NCBI GenBank assembly: GCA_001657395.1
Contig: LYSY01000003.1
Location: 372,001 to 436,000 of the forward strand
Source: Rhodospirillales bacterium BBD 1991-14
GTDB lineage: Bacteria; Pseudomonadota; Alphaproteobacteria; Kiloniellales; Kiloniellaceae
DNA: 64,000 nucleotides
Direction of reading: 5' to 3'
The first letter of the stretch is position 1; the number at the start of each line of letters is the position of its first letter. A program made the position numbers and the translations under genes. The notes beneath the pieces were generated by a model. That model was not told the origin of the DNA. It ran no database searches and saw only the letters and a program-made list of their open reading frames with translations. Positions 44,226 through 54,178 of this stretch are shown in pieces.

Positions 44226-45110
44226 ATGCCGTCAGCTAAAGTTCCGGTTCTCGTCGCCGAAGGAAATCTGTCCGGCTATCTGCAGGAAATCCGCAAGTTT
44301 CCCATGCTGGAGCAGGATGAGGAGTTCATGCTGGCCAAGGCATGGCGCGAGCGCGGCGATGCCGAGTCAGCGCACCGATTGGTGACCTCGCACCTGCGCC
44401 TGGTCGCGAAGATCGCCATGGGCTACCGGGGCTACGGCCTGCCGCTGTCAGAGCTGATCTCCGAAGGCAATGTCGGCATGATGCAGGCGGTCAAGCGCTT
44501 CGATCCGGATCGCGGCTTCCGCCTGGCCACCTACGCCATGTGGTGGATCCGCGCGGCGATCCAGGAATACATCCTGCATTCCTGGTCCCTGGTGAAGATG
44601 GGCACCACGGCGTCGCAGAAGAAGCTGTTCTTCAATCTGCGCAAGCTCAAGGGCCAGCTGAAGGCGATGGAGGAAGGCGATCTTCATCCCGAGAACGTCT
44701 CAAAGATTGCCGAAACCCTGGGCGTGCCGGAGCAGGATGTGGTGTCCATGAACCGCCGCCTGGCGGCGCCGGACCATTCGCTGAACGCACCCCTGCGCAT
44801 CGACGGCGACGGCGAGTGGCAGGACTGGCTGGTGGATGACACCGAAGACCAGGAGAGCCAGCTCGCCGAGTCCGAGGAGCTCGGGAAGCGCCGCGCGCTC
44901 TTGAAGGCCGCCATGGCCAACCTTAACGACCGGGAGCGCAGGATCCTGGAAGAGCGCCGGCTGAAGGACAATCCGACCACCCTGGAGGACCTCTCGCAGG
45001 AATACGGGATCAGCCGGGAGCGGGTACGCCAGATCGAGGTGCGGGCGTTCGAAAAGCTGCAGCGGGCAATCCGCAACGCGGCCATCGAGGAGCGGCTGGC
45101 GATCAACTGA
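44226..45110 (+). CDS. rpoH: RNA polymerase heat-shock sigma factor (sigma-32)
   Basis: A 294-residue sigma-70 family factor. Region 2 (LVTSHLRLVAKIAMGYRGYGLPLSELISEGNVGMMQAVKRFDP and TYAMWWIRAAIQEYI) is intact. The RpoH box is QKKLFFNLRKLKG, and region 4 ends with SQEYGISRERVRQIEVRAFEKLQ. It directs transcription of chaperones and proteases. It follows the rluD-like gene with a 221-bp leader that holds an extended -10 and a hairpin. Confidence 0.97.
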   Translation: MPSAKVPVLVAEGNLSGYLQEIRKFPMLEQDEEFMLAKAWRERGDAESAHRLVTSHLRLVAKIAMGYRGYGLPLSELISEGNVGMMQAVKRFDPDRGFRLATYAMWWIRAAIQEYILHSWSLVKMGTTASQKKLFFNLRKLKGQLKAMEEGDLHPENVSKIAETLGVPEQDVVSMNRRLAAPDHSLNAPLRIDGDGEWQDWLVDDTEDQESQLAESEELGKRRALLKAAMANLNDRERRILEERRLKDNPTTLEDLSQEYGISRERVRQIEVRAFEKLQRAIRNAAIEERLAIN

Positions 45111-45166
45111 TCGCCACCGCCCCTTATCCGCGCCGGCGGCCCGGCCCGGTCCGGCGGTTTCAGCAC

Positions 45167-45751
45167 TCAACGTGGGAAATCGGCCTCGACGATCTCAGCT
45201 TCGGGAGTTTCCGTCGTCTCCGACGCCATGCCGGCCGCGCCCTCCCCGTCATCGCCGTCCAGAGGAATCAGGGCCATGCCGTCGGCCACGGCGTGGCCCC
45301 ACTCGTCGATCAGATCCTTCTGCTGGCGGGCCAGGCTCTTGATCCGGCTCTCAGTCGTCATCTTGAAGTAGCTGCCGACCAGGCCGGGCATCAGGGCGAA
45401 GATCACCCAGCCCAGCATCGCAGCGCCATAGGCGACCGCCCAGACGAAAACGTCCGTCAGCAGGAGCATCGCCGCATCGTGGCTTTGGCCGCGCGACCAG
45501 AGATCGATGATCGCCGGCAGGGTTCCGCTGAAGTTCAGCAGGCCGACGGTGATGGCCAGGTGTTTTTCCGCCGAGCGGTCGGTCATGTAGGCAACCCAGG
45601 TCGGGGCCATCATGGTCGCGACAACCAGCGTGGTCGGCAGCAGAAGAGCGGCAAAGGGGAACAGCAGGATGAGGACGAGCACCTTGACCCAGGGCTTCAG
45701 GCCCACCCGGCGGGTCCGCACGACCTTGCGTGATTTGGTTGCCTGTGCCAT
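45167..45751 (-). CDS. Hypothetical membrane protein paired with a pseudokinase
   Basis: A 194-residue protein not matched to a named family. A basic N-terminus (KSRKVVRTRR) is followed by three hydrophobic stretches (about 20-45, 66-82 and 93-128), then a polar acidic C-terminus. The arrangement suggests an inner-membrane protein. Its start lies 12 bp after the stop of the upstream pseudokinase gene, so the two are cotranscribed and may interact. Confidence 0.68.
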   Translation of the reverse strand: MAQATKSRKVVRTRRVGLKPWVKVLVLILLFPFAALLLPTTLVVATMMAPTWVAYMTDRSAEKHLAITVGLLNFSGTLPAIIDLWSRGQSHDAAMLLLTDVFVWAVAYGAAMLGWVIFALMPGLVGSYFKMTTESRIKSLARQQKDLIDEWGHAVADGMALIPLDGDDGEGAAGMASETTETPEAEIVEADFPR

Positions 45752-45763
45752 CGCCCGCCGGTC

Positions 45764-47815
45764 CTAGAAAACCGATACCAGGGTGATGCCGAGCACGGCC
45801 ACGCCGGCGATCACAGAAGACACGATGCTGGAGGTTTCCCGGGCGTGGTGCTTCACGATGGCCGGCGACGTCATACCCCCACCGCGCAGCCAGTTGGCCT
45901 GCTCGACAAGCGCCGCGAACTCCGCCTTGGCATTCATGAAGCCCTGCTCGTCAGCCTCGCGCCGCCGCTGATCGTCGACCAGGCTCAGGAGCGTCGTCAG
46001 GTTGCCTTGCGCGGCGAGCTGACGCGCCATCTCGATCATCTGATCGCGCCGTGTGCGGTTGTGGAATCCTTCGATAACCGGCTGCAGAAGAGACGCGCAC
46101 CAGGCCGCCAGATAAGGCGTCTTCATCGGTCCGACGGCCCTTTGAACGTCCGCCAGCAGGCGCAGCACCCCCAGATGGAAAACCGCCGGGTCGTCCGCGG
46201 TGCCCAATTCGCCGAGAGCCTGATCGATCGAGGCCTTGATCTTGGCGGCGACGAAGCCGGCGATGTGCGGGTCGACCGGCGGGCGCTCCGTCTTGCCTTC
46301 ACGGGCGACACGCTCCAGCGCCGGCAGCAGGTCGTCCAGTTCGGCGACATAGTCCTGCTTCAACAAGGGACTCTGGCAGGGCCAGTTCGGATTGCTGGCG
46401 TAGAGGGCCCGCTCCGCACCCTGGCCGATCCGCGGCTTGGCCATGGTGAAGGCGGCGGTGTCGAAAGTCCGGCGCAGCATCGACAGTTCCGGGCGCATCG
46501 CCGGCTGATTTTCGATCCAGGTCTGAGGCAGGCGCTGGGCAAAGATCTCGGCAAAGGTCTGACGCTTTTCATCGCTGTGGTAGTTCACCGCAAAGGCCTG
46601 CGCCAGGCCGTCGATGCGTACCGCGATGTCGCGGTAACGCAGCGGTGCGTGCTCGTCCAGCGCCATCAGAACCCGGGCCAGCAAGCGGTCTTCGCCGGCG
46701 ACCCGTCCGGTGGCGGAGCTGAAGGCGGCTTGCGTCGACTGACGGACCGCTTCCGCACGGACCTCGTCGCCCAAAGAGCGGCGCACCCAGCTTTCCAGGT
46801 CGTTCTTGCGGATCACCATGAGCGCCTCGGGCCAGGACCGCGCCAAGGCGTGGGAGAGGGCCGGCGCGTTCAGGTACTCTTCATCGCCGAACTGGAATGC
46901 GCGCGCGGCCTTCTGCGGCAGCAGCGCCTGCTTCGGGCTCAGGTGCCGGCCGTTCATCCACATGTTCAGGTCTTCGTAACGCCAGCGCTGCTCCGCATCA
47001 TCGCAGAGCAGGCCGCGCAGGACTTCCACCATGGGCAGCGACAGCCGGGTATCGCGCACCAGAGCGGCATAGGAGCCCTTGGTGATCTTGGCTTCGACCA
47101 CCTCGTCCTGGCTCAGGTCTGCAACCGGGTTGCCACCGCACAGCAGCGTCAGAATGGTGACCCCGAGCGCGTAGAAGTCGTCAGGCGGCATCCCGGCACC
47201 GCGCCCTTCCGGCATCGCCATCGAGCCGTCGATAGGCTCGTAATAGTAGGGCTGGTTCATCGCCGGGGGGGCACTGAAGCACTCGCCGACAACAACGCTT
47301 TCGCGGCTGGGATCGGAGAAGAAGATGTTGTCGGCCCGGATCGAGCGATGCGTCAGGATGCGGTCGCTCAGTTCCTTGAACAGCGGCATCAGGGGTTGCA
47401 TCATCGTCCGAACGACCCGGTCTTCACGCCAGGGCTCAATCGTCGCATCGGCGGAGGGCAGCACCCGCTCGCCGCCGGGTTGCTCAAAGACGATGACAAA
47501 GCGGCGGGCCCGGGCCGGCGGCCAGTCGACGACACCGCTGCGTAGCGGGATCGACATGGGCAGGCGGCGGAATCGCGAGAACTGGGCCAGCACATCGGTC
47601 CGCGCGGCGATATCCTGACGGCAGATCAGAGCATAGAGCGACTTCGGCGCGCCGCGCTCGTCGGACACGGCATAAGCCTTGACCCCTGGCGTGCCGAGCT
47701 CGGGGAGCGGCATATCCGGGTGCAGCCGAAAGCGATCGCCCAGCATGACCATGCCGTTGTCGAAGGCGCCGTCATGCCGGTGATCCGGCCCTCTTTCCTC
47801 CTCCTGAGCGCTCAT
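45764..47815 (-). CDS. Tail-anchored protein kinase-like protein (predicted pseudokinase)
   Basis: A 683-residue protein with a kinase-like fold at about 40-310. The catalytic loop reads HRSIRADN (156-163): the HRD Asp is Ser158, while Asn163 remains. The DFG position reads GECF (177-180), and no VAIK lysine is clear (YALICR). So it is probably inactive as a kinase, or uses another mechanism. A late-lobe phrase DDFYALGVTILTLLCGG supports the fold. A long helical region follows, and a single C-terminal helix (SSVIAGVAVLGITLVSVF) anchors it in the membrane. It lies upstream of a small membrane-protein gene. Confidence 0.75.
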   Translation of the reverse strand: MSAQEEERGPDHRHDGAFDNGMVMLGDRFRLHPDMPLPELGTPGVKAYAVSDERGAPKSLYALICRQDIAARTDVLAQFSRFRRLPMSIPLRSGVVDWPPARARRFVIVFEQPGGERVLPSADATIEPWREDRVVRTMMQPLMPLFKELSDRILTHRSIRADNIFFSDPSRESVVVGECFSAPPAMNQPYYYEPIDGSMAMPEGRGAGMPPDDFYALGVTILTLLCGGNPVADLSQDEVVEAKITKGSYAALVRDTRLSLPMVEVLRGLLCDDAEQRWRYEDLNMWMNGRHLSPKQALLPQKAARAFQFGDEEYLNAPALSHALARSWPEALMVIRKNDLESWVRRSLGDEVRAEAVRQSTQAAFSSATGRVAGEDRLLARVLMALDEHAPLRYRDIAVRIDGLAQAFAVNYHSDEKRQTFAEIFAQRLPQTWIENQPAMRPELSMLRRTFDTAAFTMAKPRIGQGAERALYASNPNWPCQSPLLKQDYVAELDDLLPALERVAREGKTERPPVDPHIAGFVAAKIKASIDQALGELGTADDPAVFHLGVLRLLADVQRAVGPMKTPYLAAWCASLLQPVIEGFHNRTRRDQMIEMARQLAAQGNLTTLLSLVDDQRRREADEQGFMNAKAEFAALVEQANWLRGGGMTSPAIVKHHARETSSIVSSVIAGVAVLGITLVSVF

Positions 47816-47910
47816 ACCTGCCGTTAACCTTTTGGCGCATGGGGATACGCCGTTTCAACCCGAAACCGGCTGCAAAGGTACGCGGCATAAGGCAAAGAGA
47901 ACGTTAAGGC

Positions 47911-47939
47911 CCGGGCGGCCAAGCGCCGCGACCGCCCGG
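47911..47939 (-). terminator. Hairpin after purA
   Basis: An 8-bp stem CCGGGCGG / CCGCCCGG lies between purA and the pseudokinase gene, followed on the minus strand by a weak pyrimidine run. The gap 47816-47980 holds no gene. Confidence 0.45.
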
Positions 47940-47980
47940 AAACTCAGGTCCCGGGACCTTGCGGCGAGAGGCTGCGCAGG

Positions 47981-49273
<1,293 letters not shown>

Positions 49274-49297
49274 GGCTTCTCAGTCCTTCGCTTTGCT

Positions 49298-50461
49298 CTA
49301 GTCGTTCGCTGGTTCCAAGGCCACGGCCGCGTCGCCGCGCAGCAAATGGCTGCAGCCGAGCCGCCGCGCCTCCTCTTCCGGCTGCTCCGCCTCCGACAGG
49401 CCGGCAAGGGTCTCCCAGCCTTCGCGGCGCAGATCGCGCGCCTTGGCGACGGGGGTGCCGAAAGGCAGGTAAATCCGCCTTTGGCGCTGCGGGCCCGGGA
49501 CCGCCCGGAGCACCGTGTCCATGAACAGCGTGAAGCCGGTGGCAGGCTCCTGCACGCCGTTCGGTCCGGCCGCCTGATAGCGCCCGCCGCGGCCGAGCTC
49601 CCCGCGCACGCCCTTGGCGAAGAGAATGAAGCTGATGCCGGTCTGGTATTCGAAGCCCCGGTGTTCGACCGGATCGACCGTCACGCGGGCCTCCGGCGCG
49701 GCGGCCTGGATGAGGGAGAGCACTGTATCGAGGCGCCTCACCTCTTCCGCCGCGGCAGCCGGCAGCTCGAGCGCCTTCAAGGCCGCCAAGGCGCTCTCCG
49801 CCGGACCGGCCGAGCGCAGCAGCGCATGAAACAACTCCGCCTGGGCACCCGCCAGGGCGGTGACAGCAGCGGCGTCCTTGCGGTCCAGGGCCATGCGCAG
49901 ATCGCGCACCTGCGCCTCCCCCAGCCCCAGGTCCGCCGCCAGCGAACCGACCAGGGGCGGCAGGTTGAGGTCGACCGAAAGGCCCGCGACGCCGGCCGCG
50001 TCCAGCGCTTCGACCGCCAGCAGCACAACCTCGGCATCCGCTGCTTCCGTGGCGGAACCGATCAGCTCGGCGCCGGCCTGCGCGAACTGGCGCTCCGGGC
50101 GCAGCTGACTGCCGCGCACCTGCAGCACCTGGCCGCCGTAGCAGAGCCGCAGGGGCCGCGGCGTATTTTTCAGGCGGGTCGCTGCGATGCGGGCCACCTG
50201 GGGGGTCATGTCGGCGCGCAGCCCCATCATGCGCTGGCTCACCGGGTCCATCAGGCGGAAGGTCTGCCCGGCCAGGGCAGCGCCGGGGCCGGTCAACAGC
50301 GCTTCCTCGAACTCGAGCAGCGGCGGCTTCACCCGGTCGTAGCCCTGGGCGCGAAACGCGGCCACGAGGCGCTCGAGGACCTGGGACTCGTGGGCGGCAA
50401 GCGGGGCCAGCACGTCCTGGAGGCCGGCCGGCAGAAGGCCTTTGTCGGCTGTATCTGTCAT
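49298..50461 (-). CDS. hisZ: ATP phosphoribosyltransferase regulatory subunit
   Basis: A 387-residue paralogue of histidyl-tRNA synthetase without its C-terminal anticodon-binding domain. It forms a complex with short HisG in histidine synthesis. Seen: LPAGLQDVLAPLAAHES, VKPPLLEFEEALLTG, GLRADMTPQVARIAATRL, RPERQFAQAGAELIG, and GRGGRY in motif 3. No hisG is adjacent. It is cotranscribed with purA. The 272-bp gap upstream (50462-50733) shows no gene. Confidence 0.93.
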   Translation of the reverse strand: MTDTADKGLLPAGLQDVLAPLAAHESQVLERLVAAFRAQGYDRVKPPLLEFEEALLTGPGAALAGQTFRLMDPVSQRMMGLRADMTPQVARIAATRLKNTPRPLRLCYGGQVLQVRGSQLRPERQFAQAGAELIGSATEAADAEVVLLAVEALDAAGVAGLSVDLNLPPLVGSLAADLGLGEAQVRDLRMALDRKDAAAVTALAGAQAELFHALLRSAGPAESALAALKALELPAAAAEEVRRLDTVLSLIQAAAPEARVTVDPVEHRGFEYQTGISFILFAKGVRGELGRGGRYQAAGPNGVQEPATGFTLFMDTVLRAVPGPQRQRRIYLPFGTPVAKARDLRREGWETLAGLSEAEQPEEEARRLGCSHLLRGDAAVALEPAND

Positions 50462-50733
50462 GGCGTCAGGTCTTCGGGGAGCTGCAATCCGGATGCTGGG
50501 CGTCTATCCGGAAGCGGGCAGAGGCTTTGTCAGCCGGAGGCAGGCCCGCTTCCGCTCTCTGGTAACAGTCTGTGGCGCGGCGGGCAAACGGAAATCCGCC
50601 CACAGGCATCGCGGCCGGGGCGCAGGGAAAGGTGTAACGCCCTGAATTCGCGTGCTTTCGCAGACTGGCTGCCGGCCGCACAGGCCGATAGACTGCGCGG
50701 GCTTCAGCGACAGCAAGGGATTCTTTCAGAATC

Positions 50734-51264
50734 TTGTTCAGACGACTTCTCAAACCGGCCGGCCTGGCCGCCGCCAGCAACGGTCTGGACCGCTACCTTG
50801 GGCTGCTCATCCTGGCCGCCGCCGCGGCCCTGCTGGCCGGCTGGCTGCTGCCGGTGATGACCGTCCGCACGCTGCTGGTCTTCTATGACGAGGTCTCCAT
50901 CCTCACCGGCGCCTACCGGCTGCTCGAAGGCGGCGACTATCTGATCTTCCTGGTCATCGTCGTCTTCACCGTCGTGTTGCCGGTCGGCAAGCTGGTGCTG
51001 GCCTATCTTGCCTGGGCCTGGCTGCGGGTGGAGGACCCGCGTGTGCGGCGGACGCTCCGCGCGATCGAGGCGCTGGGGCGCTGGTCGATGCTGGATGTCT
51101 TCGTCGCCGCCATCCTGGTGGTTGTGATTAAGCTTTCGCTGATCTCGGAAGTCGAGATTCATGCCGGCCTCTATGTGTTCATGGCCGCGGTGCTGCTTTC
51201 CATGATTGCGGTGCGCCGCATTGCGGTTCTCGCCCACCGCAGGCTGGAGACGCCCGGCGGCTAG
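50734..51264 (+). CDS. Paraquat-inducible protein A (PqiA) family membrane protein
   Basis: A 176-residue membrane protein with four hydrophobic helices and the PqiA core: GWLLPVMTVRTLLVFYDEVSILTGAYRLLEGGDYLIFLVIVVFTVVLPVGKL, and RWSMLDVFVAAILV. PqiA-like proteins take part in lipid transport across the envelope. The frame begins with a TTG at 50734 and no better in-frame start was found, so the exact start is uncertain. It has no PqiB/C partner here. Confidence 0.82.
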   Translation: MFRRLLKPAGLAAASNGLDRYLGLLILAAAAALLAGWLLPVMTVRTLLVFYDEVSILTGAYRLLEGGDYLIFLVIVVFTVVLPVGKLVLAYLAWAWLRVEDPRVRRTLRAIEALGRWSMLDVFVAAILVVVIKLSLISEVEIHAGLYVFMAAVLLSMIAVRRIAVLAHRRLETPGG

Positions 51265-51476
51265 GGCCGTAGGGCGGGGGAAGCGGTCACGGCGGAAGCG
51301 GGCTCGCCCTGGCTCTATAGGGCCAGCCCATCTGGCTCTGGGCCCAGGCTGGCGGCTGTCGTATATCCTGCGGGTGCCCGAAAGCGCCGAAGTCTGCGGT
51401 TCTCAGTGGCTGAGACTGCCGCGGCCAGATGAGGCCAAGCCAGGAAACCCAACCCAGAAGCAAGGGGTGAGATGCG

Positions 51477-53252
51477 ATGAAAATGACCACCGAAGAGGCC
51501 TTCGTAAAGGTGCTCCAGATGCACGGCATCGAGCATGGCTTCGGCATCATCGGCTCGGCCTTCATGCCGATCTCCGACCTCTTTCCCAAGGCCGGGATCA
51601 CCTTCTGGGACGTGGCGCACGAGACCAACGGCGGGCTGATCTGCGACGGCTACACCCGCGCCACCGGAAAGATGGCCATGGCCATCGCCCAGAACGGCCC
51701 GGGCGTGACGGGCTTTGTCACCGCCATCAAGACCGCGTACTGGAACCACACGCCGATGCTGCTGGTCACCCCGCAGGCGGCCAACAAGACCATCGGCCAG
51801 GGCGGTTTTCAGGAAGTCGACCAGATGCCGATGTTCCGCGAGATGGTCTGCTACCAGGAAGAGGTGCGGGATGCCTCGCGGATCGCCGAGGTACTGAACC
51901 GGGTGATCGAGAAAGCCTGGCGCGGCTCCGCTCCGGCACAGATCAACGTGCCGCGCGACTACTGGACCCAGGTTATCGACATCGAGCTGCCGCAGATCGT
52001 CCGCCTGGAACGTCCGGCCGGCGGCACGCGCGCCATTGCCGAGGCGGCAAAGCTGCTCTCCGAGGCGAAGTTCCCGGTGATCCTGAACGGCGCCGGCGTG
52101 GTGCTGGCGGGGGCCATTCCCGCCTCTCAGGCGCTGGCCGAGCGGCTCGACGCGCCGGTCTGCTGCGGCTATCAGCACAACGACGCCTTCCCCGGATCAC
52201 ACCCGCTCTTCGCCGGGCCGCTGGGCTACAACGGCTCCAAGGCCGGCATGGAACTGATCGCCAAGGCCGACGTGGTGCTGGCGCTGGGCACCCGGCTCAA
52301 CCCCTTCTCGACGCTGCCCGGCTACGGCATCGACTACTGGCCGAAGGACGCCAAGATCATCCAGGTCGACATCAACGCCGACCGCATCGGCCTGACCAAG
52401 AAGGTGAGCGTGGGCATCCAGGGCGACGCCAGGCTGGTGGCCGAACAACTGCTGGAGCAGCTCAGCCCGGAGGCCGGCAATACCGACCGCGAGGCCCGCA
52501 AGGCCACCATCCACCAGACCAAGTCGGCCTGGCTGCAGGCGCTGTCCTCCATGGACCACGAGGACGACGACCCGGGCACCACCTGGAACGAGCGCGCCCG
52601 CACGCGCGATGCCGACCGCATGTCGCCGCGCCAGGCCTGGCGGGCGATCCAGGCCGGCCTGCCGAAGGACGCCATCATCTCCTCCGACATCGGCAACAAC
52701 TGCGCCATCGGCAATGCCTATCCGACCTTCGAGCAGGGCCGCAAGTACTTGGCGCCGGGCCTCTTCGGCCCCTGCGGCTACGGTTTCCCCTCGATCATCG
52801 GCGCCAAGATCGGCTGCCCCGAGGTGCCGGTGGTCGGCTTTGCCGGCGATGGCGCCTTCGGCATCTCCATGAACGAGATGTCCTCCATCGGGCGCGAGGA
52901 ATGGCCGGCCATCACCATGGTGGTCTTCCGCAACTATCAGTGGGGCGCGGAGAAGCGCAACACCACGCTGTGGTACGACGACAACTTCGTCGGCACCGAA
53001 CTCGACCCGCACCTGAGCTACGCCAAGGTCGCCGAGGGCTGCGGCCTGAAGGGCGTCACCGTCACCACGCAGCAGGACCTGACCGAAGCGCTGGCGACGG
53101 CCTGCAAGGCGCAGGACGACGGCGTCACCACCTTCATCGAGGTGATCCTCAATCAGGAACTGGGCGAGCCCTTCCGCCGTGACGCCATGAAGAAGCCTGT
53201 GGAAGTGGCCGGCATCAGCCGCGACGACATGCGCCCGCAGCAGCCGCTGTAG
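51477..53252 (+). CDS. xsc: Sulfoacetaldehyde acetyltransferase
   Basis: A 591-residue ThDP enzyme that converts sulfoacetaldehyde and phosphate to acetyl phosphate and sulfite, the key step of taurine and isethionate use. The N-terminus MKMTTEEAFVKVLQMHGIEHGFG and the stretch AIAQNGPGVTGFVTAIKTAYWNHTPMLLVTPQAANKTIGQGGFQEVDQMPMF are diagnostic of Xsc. ThDP motif: GDGAFGISMNE, ending at NYQWGA. Start ATG follows AAGGGGTGAG. There is no pta, tpa, tauR or transporter next to it, so the pathway genes are elsewhere. A 6-bp hairpin TCTCAG / CTGAGA lies in its leader (51401-51415). Confidence 0.95.
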   Translation: MKMTTEEAFVKVLQMHGIEHGFGIIGSAFMPISDLFPKAGITFWDVAHETNGGLICDGYTRATGKMAMAIAQNGPGVTGFVTAIKTAYWNHTPMLLVTPQAANKTIGQGGFQEVDQMPMFREMVCYQEEVRDASRIAEVLNRVIEKAWRGSAPAQINVPRDYWTQVIDIELPQIVRLERPAGGTRAIAEAAKLLSEAKFPVILNGAGVVLAGAIPASQALAERLDAPVCCGYQHNDAFPGSHPLFAGPLGYNGSKAGMELIAKADVVLALGTRLNPFSTLPGYGIDYWPKDAKIIQVDINADRIGLTKKVSVGIQGDARLVAEQLLEQLSPEAGNTDREARKATIHQTKSAWLQALSSMDHEDDDPGTTWNERARTRDADRMSPRQAWRAIQAGLPKDAIISSDIGNNCAIGNAYPTFEQGRKYLAPGLFGPCGYGFPSIIGAKIGCPEVPVVGFAGDGAFGISMNEMSSIGREEWPAITMVVFRNYQWGAEKRNTTLWYDDNFVGTELDPHLSYAKVAEGCGLKGVTVTTQQDLTEALATACKAQDDGVTTFIEVILNQELGEPFRRDAMKKPVEVAGISRDDMRPQQPL

Positions 53253-53256
53253 TGTC

Positions 53257-54171
53257 CTAGCGAAAGAGCCGCAGCTCGCGGCCGCCGCTCAAAGGGATCG
53301 CGACGCCGTCGAGGCCGTTGCCGTCCATGTCTTCGAGGCGGAAGTCGCCAACGATCTGTTCGTCCAGTTGAAGGACGGCGCGCTCGCGCAGGTCGCCCTC
53401 GACGAAGCCCATGACGCGCAGCGCCCGGCGGCCCGCGTCGGGCAGCAGGATCTCCGGCAAGCCGTCCTCGTCGGCGTCGAGGATGGCGGAGAGGCCGAGG
53501 GCGCGGGAACCGATGAAGTGGTTGGAGAAGCCGTAGGCCTCCGCCTCCTGCACCAGCGCATCACCCTGCAGGGAGAGGATGCGCAGCACGCCGCCGATGT
53601 GCGGCGTCTCGACATAGGCGACCTCCAGCACGCCGTCGCCGTCGAAGTCGGCCACGCCGACGGGGTTCAGCCAGCGATAGGTGGTGAGCCGCTCGGGGCC
53701 CTTCGCAACCAAACGCAGCGTCCCGTCGACGACGCCGTAAGCCGTCAGCAGGCCGCCGCTGCCCTGTGAGGACCGCACCACCAGGATCTCCTGCCGCCCG
53801 TCGCCGTCCAGATCGACGAGCCGCGGCTGCAGATCCTCGAAGACCTGGTTCTCCGGCAGGGAGAGGCTGAGGCTGCCACCGTCAGAAAGCCGCACCAGCA
53901 GGCCGCCGGCTTCGATGCCGTCGCCGAGCACCGCGTGGCCGTAACGCTCCGTCGGCTCGGTCAGCCAGACCTCGGCGATCGCTCCGTCTCCGAGCGCCGG
54001 GTGGCCGTCGGGCAGGGGATTCTCCGGCCGCGACACGGCACGCAGCTCGATGGTCATCTCGCGCTGGGCCTCGGTGACCTGGGGGCGAAAGCCGAGAGCC
54101 TCCAGACCCTCGGCCTGCGCCGGCCCGGCCGACGCGACGCCTGCCGCAAGAACGAGGGAAAGGGCGCGCAC
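53257..54171 (-). CDS. Exported FG-GAP/VCBS repeat protein
   Basis: A 304-residue protein with a signal peptide (MRALSLVLAAGVASAGPAQAE), beginning at GTG 54171. It holds several calcium-binding FG-GAP-type repeats: LVDLDGDGRQEILVV, VADFDGDGVLEVAYV, ILDADEDGLPEILLP and LEDMDGNGLDGVAI. These build a beta-propeller used for surface or periplasmic binding. It starts 7 bp after the serA stop, so it is cotranscribed with serA, though no functional link to serine synthesis is evident. Confidence 0.83.
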   Translation of the reverse strand: MRALSLVLAAGVASAGPAQAEGLEALGFRPQVTEAQREMTIELRAVSRPENPLPDGHPALGDGAIAEVWLTEPTERYGHAVLGDGIEAGGLLVRLSDGGSLSLSLPENQVFEDLQPRLVDLDGDGRQEILVVRSSQGSGGLLTAYGVVDGTLRLVAKGPERLTTYRWLNPVGVADFDGDGVLEVAYVETPHIGGVLRILSLQGDALVQEAEAYGFSNHFIGSRALGLSAILDADEDGLPEILLPDAGRRALRVMGFVEGDLRERAVLQLDEQIVGDFRLEDMDGNGLDGVAIPLSGGRELRLFR

Positions 54172-54178
54172 GGCCGCT

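Noticed and set aside
50462-50733. A small gene upstream of hisZ on either strand
   Set aside because: Frames of 67-104 codons exist but show no domain, no good ribosome site and no operon fit.
51477-53252. Acetolactate synthase large subunit
   Set aside because: The diagnostic Xsc phrases are present throughout and no small subunit follows.
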